Assembly (NCBI GenBank): GCA_036924285.1
Contig: JAYKYS010000015.1
Span: 4,030,001-4,094,000, forward strand
Direction: 5' to 3'
DNA length: 64,000 nucleotides
Source of the DNA: Asterella californica
Lineage: Eukaryota > Streptophyta > Marchantiopsida > Marchantiales > Aytoniaceae
Every line of letters starts with the position of its first letter. Position 1 is the stretch's first letter. Shown here piece after piece: positions 39,701 to 48,062 of this stretch. The translations under genes were made by a program, and so were the position numbers. The notes below the pieces were generated by a model. The model had not been told where the DNA came from. It made no database searches and saw nothing but the letters and a program-made list of their open reading frames with translations.

Positions 39701-39714
39701 TTGTGGGCACCACA
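33753..39714 (-). repeat. 3' LTR of the full element (5962 bp)
   Basis: Aligns end to end with the solo LTR and has exactly its length. Its first base pair reads TATAGTG instead of TGTAGTG on the plus strand, one substitution in the terminal dinucleotide. It ends GCACCACA at 39714. A short GAAGATGGG-type tandem run (34325-34380) and many GAAGAC/GTCTTC words are present. Its reading frame (35401-37710) has a single nonsense codon. Confidence 0.92.
35401..37710 (-). pseudogene. LTR-encoded protein, copy 2 (one nonsense codon)
   Basis: ATG at 37710, stop at 35401, about 770 codons. A single TAG at 36613-36615 replaces CAG or AAG (present in the other copies), just before MKAVVV. Two residues (Q-G after NLAD) are missing compared with other copies, as a six-base, frame-preserving deletion. 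Everything else is open. The frame thus survives nearly intact in an LTR that has no obvious use for it. Confidence 0.88.
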
Positions 39715-39735
39715 TACGTCCACCCTCACATGTTT
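39715..39735 (-). promoter_or_regulatory. Candidate polypurine tract
   Basis: On the minus strand the internal region ends GTGAGGGTGGACGTA directly before the TGTGGTG start of the 3' LTR. It is purine-rich but interrupted by pyrimidines; its position, within 60 bases after the pol stop, is right for the second-strand primer. Confidence 0.4.
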
Positions 39736-39772
39736 GCGTCCCCGTAAACATCAGTGGTTCCTGCACTTCTGT

Positions 39773-42700
39773 TTACGTCCAGTACTTCTTGACGCACCAC
39801 CCATTAACACGAGTGGTCATCAGTGTACCGTCCAACTCTTCCAACTGCAAAGAGCCATTGTCGAAGACCTCTAAGACACGGTAAGGTCCCATCCAGCGAA
39901 GATGAAGTTTCCCGGGGAACTTAATATGACGGTTGTCGTAGAGAAGTACCAAGTCCCCGTCCACAACAGTCACCTTCCTCAACTTGCTATCGTAGTTTAC
40001 CTTACGTTGCGCTTGCACCTCGTATGTCTTCTCCAAAGCTGCATTCCTGTCTTCTTCAAACTCTACGAAGTTCAGAAGACGCTGCTCTTGGCTCTCTTCT
40101 TCTCCCATGCGTTCGGATACGGCTAACCGGTATGTTGGGATCTCTAACTCAATGGGCACAATGGGCGTCATGCCGTAAGTTAGGTAGAAAGGCGTCTTCT
40201 GGATAGTGACTTTAGGTGAAATTCTGAAAGCCCACAACACAGATGGCAGTTTCGTGTCCCAGTCATACGCATGGTTAACAGTTACCTTGTTCAGGATGTT
40301 ACACAGAAGACCGTTCGACTTCTCTGTCAGCCCATTCGCTTTCGGGTTGTATGGCGTCGTCTTCCGATGCTTAATCCTGAAGTATTGGGTCAGGAGGGAG
40401 ATAGTCTCATTTAAGAAATGAGTGCCCCTATCTGACACCAATTCCAGCGGACATCCATACCTAGTGATGATGTTATGCCATAGGAACCTTGCTACTACTG
40501 CGGCATCGTTCTTTCTCGTGGCCTCGCCTTCCACCATCTTGGTGGCATAGTCGGTTGCTATTAAGATGTACCTTGCTCGTGTTCTTCTCGCCACCGGGGC
40601 GATAGGACCTACAAAGTCGATCCCCCACTTTTCGAACGGGGCAAGCGGAAGAATGGGAGTAAGAGGCCACCTTGTTGTAGCGGTCGGTCTTCCCACCCTC
40701 TGGCATGCATCGCACTTCCTGATCTCCTGGAAGGTGTCTCGGTACATAGTTGACCACCAGTATCCGACGTCTAGCATCTTCTTCACTGTGGTCTTCAATC
40801 CGTAGTGACCCCCAGCATCTTCGTAGTGAAGACCTGTGATCACTGCTTTTATCTCTGACGGCTCGAGACATCTTCTCAGCTTCTCGTCATGTCCCTTTCG
40901 AAACAGGATATCCTGGAAGATAGCATATGGACCTGCCTTGTGTAAGAAGACGGCCTTCTGCTCCGCATCCATTCCCTCGGGATACTGTTGGTCTTCTAAG
41001 AACCTTCTCAAGTCTTGGAAGATCGACTCTTCTGTGGAAGTCGCAAAGACTGGATCAGAAGATCTAGTCTCGTCTTTTGGGAAGCAGGCGGTACGCCCCC
41101 CCTCAGATGAAAGTGTCTCTGCGAAAACTGAAAACAACTTCTCATCAGGAAACTCGTCTTCCACTTCATCTTCTCGTTGTTCTGTCTCCAACCTGGATAA
41201 GTAGTCAGCATTAACATGCTGTCTTCCGGGCCTGTACTCAACTGTGTAAGTAAATTCCTGGAGTAGGAGAATCCACCTAGCTATCCTGCCAGACAAATCT
41301 GCTTTCTTTACAAGATGTTTCAAAGAGAAGTGATCTACATAGAAGACAAACGGGTTTGCCAGAAGATAGTGTCTAAACTTCCTACAGGAGTAAATCATGC
41401 CAAGACACTCCCTTTCGGTTGTCGAGTACTTCTTCTCTGCATCACTGAGTTCTCTTCCCGCGTAGTAGATGGGGTAATCCTTCTTCTTCTCATCTTTCTG
41501 ACTCAACACCACCCCGATGGCAAAAGCAGAAACATCCACATAAATGTGGAAGACTCTTTCCCAATCAGGCGGCCGTAGGACAGGGGATTCCGACAGAAGC
41601 CTCTTCATTTCTTCGAATGCTTCCTGCTGCTCAGAAGACCAAATGTATGGTTCGTCTTTCTTCAGCAACTTAGTGAGTCTTCCTGCTACCTCTGCGTACT
41701 TATCAATAAACCTCCTGTAGTATCCTACGTTGCCAAGGAAGCTTCTCAACTGTGTCAGGTTAGCAGGTGGGTGGAGTTTCATGATGACTTCCACCTTAGC
41801 ACAGTCGACTTCTATACCTCTTCCGGAAATCCTATGTCCTAGCAAGATCCCCTCTGACATACCAAAGAAGCATTTCTCAGGGTGAAGTGCCAAACGATGT
41901 TCTCTACACTTCAGAAAACACTTCCTCAGAAATATCAAGTGGTCTTCTCTCGATCCAAACACACAGAAATCATCCAAGAAAATCTCCATAAAGGTGCGAA
42001 GATACTCCTTGAAGATTGTAATCATCAACCTCTGGAACGTGGCGGGTGCGTTGCATAAACCAAATGGCATTTGATTGTACGCGTACGTGCCCCAATCAGT
42101 AGTGAAAGTGGTTTTCGACTTGTTTTCTTCTCTGAATGAAACTTGGTTGTACCCAGAATACCCATCTAGGAAGCTGTAGAACTCATGTCCTGCTACCTGG
42201 TCTAACACAGAGTCGGTGAATGGTAAAGGGTGATGATCCTTCTTCGTGGCCAAGTTCAGCTTCCGGAAGTCCTGACACACTCGGATCTTCCCTGTCTGCT
42301 TCTTCGGCACGATGACAATGGGAGCTACCCACTCACTGCTAAGTACTGGGAAGATGACTCCTGCCTTCAGGTATTGGTCAATCTGGTCCTTCACTAGAAG
42401 CGAGTACTTGGGGTTGAGCCGATACTGCCTCTGCCGTGCAGGAACAACGCCCTCCAGCAAGTCGATGCGATGCTCTCCCAACTCTCGAGGTATGCCCTTC
42501 ATGTCTTCTATGGTCCACGCGAAGACATCCTGGAACTCCGTTAGAAGTTCTCGAAAGTCTTCCAACTGCTGGCCCTCGATCACCTTGGAAAGCTTCAGCT
42601 TCTTCCCAGGAGCAACCTCCATCTCTTGGAGATTATCCGGGTTCACCATTCCTTCAGTGTGACTGTACTCACTAGCACCGAAGTATTCCGGTTTGGGAGC

Positions 42701-44734
42701 TTCTTCTAGTTCAGATTCGTCTTCTGGAAGACCAACTGTCGGACCTTCCGAAGAGAAGACGATATTCTCGTCTTCTGGAAGACCAACTATCGGATCTTCC
42801 GAAGGGAAGACGGTATTCTCGTCTTCTGGAAGCTCTTCTTCCGCAATCTCGTAGCACTCAATGTATCCACAGACCACATCTTCCACTTTCTCTGCTTCTT
42901 TTGTAGTACACACGTTATTCACCATAAACTCATTATACCGTTCATCACTGTCAGAAGACGCAGCCGAGTCTTCTGAAGTGTACCCCTCTGTTGTAGACGG
43001 AGTTTCACCTTGGTGTCCAATCTTGATCCAAGGAAGCGAGACCTTACTCTTCTCACCTGACTTAGGTGTAGGATTGGGAAATCTCAAACGATGCCTTCTC
43101 CAGTCGGTATTCACATTTGCAGCATACAGCCATGGTCTTCCTATCAACACCTGATATCCAACCTTAGCTACAGGTCGCAAAATGATGTAGGTGAGGTAAA
43201 AAGATACTCCACCAATTACCGTGAGGACATCTTTCAGTTGCCCCAAAGGTCGTCTTCTGGTCTGGTCCGCCATTCTGAGAATTCTCGGAGTAGGCTGGAA
43301 CTCAGTGAAGCCTAGGGCATGCGCCGTTTCTTCCGTCATGATGTTAACTCCGGAGCCGGAATCAATGGGTACCTTCTTCAGAAGACAACCATGGATCTCC
43401 ATATCAAGTTCTGGGGCTCCCAAGTCCTCATGCTCTATTCTTAGGATCGGGGTGCTCTTGGGAAGTTTAGCTGCCCTCCTCTTCCTCGATCCTCGGAGCA
43501 CAGATTGTAACAACTTCCTGTAACCAGCGTTGTCATCCAACAGCTGTTGGAAGGTTACATCCGCCTTCTGATTCCACAAGTCTCGCAAGAAGTCGTAAGG
43601 AGATCTTTTTAGAAGAGTGACTGGTGTTTCCAACAGAGAAGATGTAGTAGCTGCTTCCTTAGGTGGGAGACCAGAAGAGTGTCTTCCCTCGACTGGAGGC
43701 TGTTCTCGTGAGACAGGTGTTGCCGTAGTCGGTGTAGGAAGCTGCTGTACTATCTTCCGTCTCTTCTCCAGCTCTTCTTGCATGATCGCTTCAACCTCTT
43801 GTCTTATGTCAGGAGCAAAGTACTTCGGATCTTCTCGGTCGTAAGTAGGAGAAGATGGCCGCTCAGGAGAAGATGACCTCTCCTTACGCTGCTTCTTCTT
43901 CTTGACGTCCTTCTGGCGAGATTCTGACTTCCCTTTGCTTCTGGTACTTACCTTCAACACAGCTTCATCCAAAACTTCCTCCGGAGGCCAACTATCTGAA
44001 TTCGGATCAGGATTCCAAACAGTACCATCCGTCAAAGTGAGAGATGACGCTTCTTCAGGTGTCTTCATCTTCTGAGCTGCAGTCGTCTTCTGCAGCTGAG
44101 GTTCCTTTCCTTCGCGCTTCCCGGGGTCTGGTTCGTCTTCCTCGATATGGAGACAATCCGTACAATCCCCAGGATCTTCTTCTTCTACCGTGATGTGCTG
44201 TACCACTGCTAACTCGAGCTTAGAAGATGATGCAGCTTCTGCAGGAGGTGTGGTATCTGCAAATCTCACCATTTGTCGTGGTCGTAAGGTCTGAGGACAA
44301 TTCTCTGTGAAATGACCGGCTTCCTTACAGTTCCCACACAAGGGCACTTGTCCAATCTGTCTTCTCGGATGAGGACAGGTGGACCACCAGTGTCCTGTCT
44401 CTCCACAATTATTGCACGCTCCAGGAAGAGGGTTGAGAGGTCGTTGTGATGAAGAAGGCTGCCAGGGTGTCCTGGTCTGTACATTGCTAGCTCTATCTCT
44501 CGCTACATAACGATTATATTGGGCGGGAGGCGTAGGAGTGAAGGGTTGGATCGTTTCGATCCTGTAGCAAGTTTCCCCACTGGGATCGTGTAGATATCCC
44601 TCATCGTCTTCTTCCCATCCTGCCCAGTTGACAGCTTGGTCCTGCGTACACTGATCTCTGGTGTGTCCAGAAGAGTTACAAAGGTTGCACCAAAGGTTTG
44701 GCCGGGAAGCCGTAGGCTGCTTCCGCTTATCCTT
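39773..44734 (-). CDS. pol: Pol: protease, reverse transcriptase, RNase H, integrase
   Basis: 1653 codons in the gag frame after the TAG at 44735-44737; no other stop. Residues counted from 44734: zinc knuckles CNNCGETGHWWSTC (about 107) and CGNCKEAGHFTENC (about 133); retropepsin active site IDSGSG (Asp458); a linker with repeated GLPEDE units; RT with MPFGLCNAPATFQ and FLDDF (second-last catalytic Asp about 921); RNase H DVSAFAIG (Asp1067); integrase H-H-C-C finger (about 1300), then DFVGPI (Asp1373), SDRGTHF (Asp1435) and TEKSNG (Glu1471), 35 residues between the last two; GPY-type C-terminal module (LRWMGPYRVLEV). No chromodomain. A first zinc knuckle (CNLCNSSGHTRDQC, 44649-44690) lies one frame off. 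All catalytic motifs are present; ends TAA at 39773. Confidence 0.93.
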   Translation of the reverse strand, partial: KDKRKQPTASRPNLWCNLCNSSGHTRDQCTQDQAVNWAGWEEDDEGYLHDPSGETCYRIETIQPFTPTPPAQYNRYVARDRASNVQTRTPWQPSSSQRPLNPLPGACNNCGETGHWWSTCPHPRRQIGQVPLCGNCKEAGHFTENCPQTLRPRQMVRFADTTPPAEAASSSKLELAVVQHITVEEEDPGDCTDCLHIEEDEPDPGKREGKEPQLQKTTAAQKMKTPEEASSLTLTDGTVWNPDPNSDSWPPEEVLDEAVLKVSTRSKGKSESRQKDVKKKKQRKERSSSPERPSSPTYDREDPKYFAPDIRQEVEAIMQEELEKRRKIVQQLPTPTTATPVSREQPPVEGRHSSGLPPKEAATTSSLLETPVTLLKRSPYDFLRDLWNQKADVTFQQLLDDNAGYRKLLQSVLRGSRKRRAAKLPKSTPILRIEHEDLGAPELDMEIHGCLLKKVPIDSGSGVNIMTEETAHALGFTEFQPTPRILRMADQTRRRPLGQLKDVLTVIGGVSFYLTYIILRPVAKVGYQVLIGRPWLYAANVNTDWRRHRLRFPNPTPKSGEKSKVSLPWIKIGHQGETPSTTEGYTSEDSAASSDSDERYNEFMVNNVCTTKEAEKVEDVVCGYIECYEIAEEELPEDENTVFPSEDPIVGLPEDENIVFSSEGPTVGLPEDESELEEAPKPEYFGASEYSHTEGMVNPDNLQEMEVAPGKKLKLSKVIEGQQLEDFRELLTEFQDVFAWTIEDMKGIPRELGEHRIDLLEGVVPARQRQYRLNPKYSLLVKDQIDQYLKAGVIFPVLSSEWVAPIVIVPKKQTGKIRVCQDFRKLNLATKKDHHPLPFTDSVLDQVAGHEFYSFLDGYSGYNQVSFREENKSKTTFTTDWGTYAYNQMPFGLCNAPATFQRLMITIFKEYLRTFMEIFLDDFCVFGSREDHLIFLRKCFLKCREHRLALHPEKCFFGMSEGILLGHRISGRGIEVDCAKVEVIMKLHPPANLTQLRSFLGNVGYYRRFIDKYAEVAGRLTKLLKKDEPYIWSSEQQEAFEEMKRLLSESPVLRPPDWERVFHIYVDVSAFAIGVVLSQKDEKKKDYPIYYAGRELSDAEKKYSTTERECLGMIYSCRKFRHYLLANPFVFYVDHFSLKHLVKKADLSGRIARWILLLQEFTYTVEYRPGRQHVNADYLSRLETEQREDEVEDEFPDEKLFSVFAETLSSEGGRTACFPKDETRSSDPVFATSTEESIFQDLRRFLEDQQYPEGMDAEQKAVFLHKAGPYAIFQDILFRKGHDEKLRRCLEPSEIKAVITGLHYEDAGGHYGLKTTVKKMLDVGYWWSTMYRDTFQEIRKCDACQRVGRPTATTRWPLTPILPLAPFEKWGIDFVGPIAPVARRTRARYILIATDYATKMVEGEATRKNDAAVVARFLWHNIITRYGCPLELVSDRGTHFLNETISLLTQYFRIKHRKTTPYNPKANGLTEKSNGLLCNILNKVTVNHAYDWDTKLPSVLWAFRISPKVTIQKTPFYLTYGMTPIVPIELEIPTYRLAVSERMGEEESQEQRLLNFVEFEEDRNAALEKTYEVQAQRKVNYDSKLRKVTVVDGDLVLLYDNRHIKFPGKLHLRWMGPYRVLEVFDNGSLQLEELDGTLMTTRVNGWCVKKYWT

Positions 44735-46042
44735 CTAGTTCAGAAGATGAACTTTCAGATCGGCAAACTGCTTCAGAACCTCATCGATGCGGGGATCAGG
44801 TGCAGACTGAATGATCTGAGTTTGAGGCATCTTCTGCACAACTTCCTCCTTTGCTCGCGTCTTCTCCTTCTTCTTCTTCCGCGTCTTCTTCTCTTGTTCA
44901 GATTCGGATTCTGAACTTTCGACAGTAGACTCTTCAGAAGTAGAGGCTGCTTCCGAATCACTGTTATCAGTTTCAGTGGACTTGGACTTCCTCTTGGACT
45001 TCTTAGAAGACTTCTTCGACTTCTTGGACTTCTTCGAGGTCTTCCCTTTGTCTTTCGTCATATTCCGAGTGATGCTCGAGGTTTCATACTGCTCGGCATG
45101 CTTCTGTACCTCTGCTAAATCATCACCTCCTCCTCTTCTGCAGTTCAATTCCATGTCCTGAGACAATCCTCCCAAGTACCAGTCCACAGCTTGCTGGGCA
45201 CAGTAGCCGGGTCTTCCTTGGTTCTGAGGGATGTGATCCAAGAGATCTTCAAACCTCTCGGTGTAATCCCGCAGTGTCTCTTTCTTCTTCCGTTCGAGCC
45301 TCTGAAGCTCTATGAGGGTCATACGATCGTAGCCCACTCCTCTGAATCTCTTTAGAAAAGCTGCCTTCAGAGTAGCCCAAGCGACAATTACTACAACATC
45401 ATCCAACGTTTTACTCATCCACTTCCTTCCTTTCTCTTTGATCAAACTGGGAAATACACGGAGTTTGTCAACATCAGCGTCTTCCTTGTTGGATCTAGAG
45501 ATGGTTTCGAACATCGTGATGAAGTCGTCCGCATCATCATCATCGTCGTACGGATGGTACTTCTGCCGAGTGTGGGAAGCCATGTTGACTACCGGCTGGT
45601 GCGGCTGCCAACTTCTTTCTTCCTCAGGTCCAGGTGGTGGAGATGGTCTTCTCGAAGGTCCAGGCCTGTCTGAATCACGAAGATCGTCTTCTGAGTCAGA
45701 GCTACTGTCACTGCTACCTCCCGAGACGTCTGGAACAATCTCCTCTAGTCTTCCCTCACCTTGAGAAGCTTCTCCCGCACTTGGGAAGACGTCTTCCGAG
45801 TAACCAGTACCGAAATCTACTTTATACACGTGATCACCCGGTTGGCTTCTGTCTTCGCCAAAGATTATGCTCGAGATGAAAGGCTCTTCCAACTCTACCG
45901 ATCGGATCTTCCTGAGCTCTTCTTCTTTCCTTTGGTGTCTCAGGGATATCCGCTGCTCTCTAGAAGCGGTTCGCTGGGGTGAGTTAACCCACTCAGGATC
46001 TTTACCCGTGCGTCTTCTGCTTCTTCCTCCGGTCGGAGGCAT
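44735..46042 (-). CDS. gag: Gag-like structural protein
   Basis: 435 codons from ATG at 46042 to TAG at 44735-44737. Residues about 1-160 are hydrophilic with acidic Ser/Asp runs; the retrotransposon gag core lies at about 175-300 (DDFITMFETISRS, EKGRKWMSK, LRDYTERFEDLLDHIPQN, WYLGGLSQDMELNCRR); about 330-410 is very rich in Lys, Ser and Glu and probably binds nucleic acid. Gag should assemble the particle that holds the RNA. The zinc knuckles normally at the Gag C-terminus lie after the stop. The stop is in frame with pol, so gag and pol were one frame or are joined by read-through. Confidence 0.9.
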   Translation of the reverse strand: MPPTGGRSRRRTGKDPEWVNSPQRTASREQRISLRHQRKEEELRKIRSVELEEPFISSIIFGEDRSQPGDHVYKVDFGTGYSEDVFPSAGEASQGEGRLEEIVPDVSGGSSDSSSDSEDDLRDSDRPGPSRRPSPPPGPEEERSWQPHQPVVNMASHTRQKYHPYDDDDDADDFITMFETISRSNKEDADVDKLRVFPSLIKEKGRKWMSKTLDDVVVIVAWATLKAAFLKRFRGVGYDRMTLIELQRLERKKKETLRDYTERFEDLLDHIPQNQGRPGYCAQQAVDWYLGGLSQDMELNCRRGGGDDLAEVQKHAEQYETSSITRNMTKDKGKTSKKSKKSKKSSKKSKRKSKSTETDNSDSEAASTSEESTVESSESESEQEKKTRKKKKEKTRAKEEVVQKMPQTQIIQSAPDPRIDEVLKQFADLKVHLLN

Positions 46043-46386
46043 CCACCAGAGTACTGAGAACAGATGTCTCTATTCTTCTACCACTAGATCCGGGAGACCA
46101 AATGACCGAACAACCGATCACAAGTTCAGAACGTCTTCTTCTCCTGCTTCTGGTTGCACTCACTGCAATCTTCCGAGATTGAGTCTTCCAAGGAGTTCTT
46201 GGAAGCAGGGAAGCGGCTTCTTCCAACTTCCCCTGATGTATCTTATCAGCTTCTGGTTGCGATTTCCGTCTTCTAGCAAGATAGAGTCCCACAACACATT
46301 CAACTACAATCGAAGTTAGTTCGAAACGAACCTAACTAATGGCACACAAATCCAGGAAGCTTAGAACAGAAGTTACTAAGATGAAA
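46043..46386 (-). other. 5' leader of the element
   Basis: About 344 bases between the PBS and the gag ATG. No upstream frame with a recognisable product. A packaging signal would be expected here, but none can be identified from sequence alone. Confidence 0.6.
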
Positions 46387-46404
46387 TCCCCGGCAGCGGT
46401 GCCA
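46387..46404 (-). promoter_or_regulatory. Primer binding site, tRNA-Asp type
   Basis: Minus strand TGGCACCGCTGCCGGGGA, 16 of 18 bases like the tRNA-Asp-complementary site TGGCGCCGTTGCCGGGGA common in plant Athila/Tat-type elements (recalled, not searched). It lies 19 bases inside the LTR border at 46424, more than the usual 0-5, so either the LTR end has slipped or the spacer is real. Confidence 0.8.
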
Positions 46405-48062
46405 AAAATGGTTCCTCACTATATGTAGTGACGAAGGATTTCTCCTTTTGCCCATTTAGTATACAAGATATCGTTCCCACAGAGGATTTGCACAAGTAAC
46501 GCTGCTCTAAGTTCTAAGATCTGTTCAAACACACAAACACACGAGTTTTGTCTAAAAAGCCCGTCTTCTCACAAAACCACACAAACCAACACGTCTTCCA
46601 GACACGCCAAATGGTGCTCTGGACCTAAACAAACAACTACCAATTACAATATCACACAACTATTCACAAAGAAGCTCGGGAAGACGATCTTCCTGCTTCC
46701 AGGTTGCTTCTTCCGGTCTTCTCGATACCGTCTTCCCGAAGCGATTCTCGTCTTCTGGGGGTTTAGCTCGTCTTCTCAACCTCCAGAAGGCTGTCCTGCT
46801 TCGCAGAAGTCGACTAGTAACAGTCATTACATTTTATTCTCACACTCACATTCCAATCGGGTTAGATTAATCACAGGGTGTATGCCCCCTGTAGCCTTCC
46901 CAGGCTTCTGCCTATGGAAGTTGTCTTCCTACAGCACTACAACGACATTCACCTTCACGGAAGCTCAATAGAAGTATCGGAAGCTCACTAGAAAAAGGTA
47001 AGAAGATGGGGAAGATGGGAGAAGATGGGAGAAGATGGGAAGAAGAAGAAATCCACGCAAGAGAAACCAGGATGAAAAAGGGCAATTAAGATTCCGACAG
47101 GCTTCTAGTCCGGATCCTGACTAACAAGCCATCCCTGCTTGTAATAGTTTGGGGAGGAAGACAACAAACGTGAGTACTGTGGCACCGTCTTCTACTCGAG
47201 GATGTCGTCTTCTGTTGCGGGAAGAAGTCTTCTTTCTTCTTCACTTCGCTGCTCTGACTGCTCTGTCTTCTGTGATCACTTACCCAGAAGACCGTTCGTA
47301 CATAGATCCCAAGTGCTCTACTGAACGAGTCAAGCTACACTCCACAACTGTTGACATTCACCGCCACTCAAGAAGAACACTTCCATTGCACAATTGGGAG
47401 CGAATTCAATACATCCCACCACCCAGAAGACATGAGCGAAGCTGCTGCACTCAAATCCACAATCTATTCCCCGAGAAGAAGTCACAATGACATTGGGAAG
47501 CTCACTCCCGCTACTTCCTGCGTCTACTCCTCGACACACCAGACTAGCTAACAGGACTGCACGAGGATGCCGTTCCCTGTTCCTGGACTGTCCACTACCT
47601 CTATCTACATCTTCGAACCACTGCTGGTGCGAGTATGCAGACCCCTCATGTATATTCCAAGACTATTCGTATGTTTCCAACAACGGGTGTAGTGTGCTAA
47701 GACTGTCTCTGCTCTAATGTGTCTCGCCTGCCTGTAGAATCGGTGTGTATGTTCAGTTACTGCCAAATTCTACAGAACTGGCAGAGCTCTCAGAGAGCTT
47801 TTCTCCTACCCTGCTATCCTACTTAACCATCTGCCTCGAGAGTCAGGGGAGACGACCATCAGGGAGAGAGAGAGAGGCGCTGACAAGAGGTTGTCACCTC
47901 ACATGCATGCGGTCCTTCTTCCCAATTAGCCCTCCACTGTGTTACTCCTACGCTACCTATGCTGCCACATGGGGTCCTAACTATTTTTACGTAGAAAACT
48001 GCCACCCTTAAGATAGCATGTCCAATCTTACTAAATCTGGAAGTGTCAATTGAGTTTGCTAA

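Noticed and set aside
44690..46042. Gag-pol as a plain single frame with three in-frame zinc knuckles
   Set aside because: Codon-by-codon reading shows the first knuckle is one frame off; only the second and third are in the pol frame.
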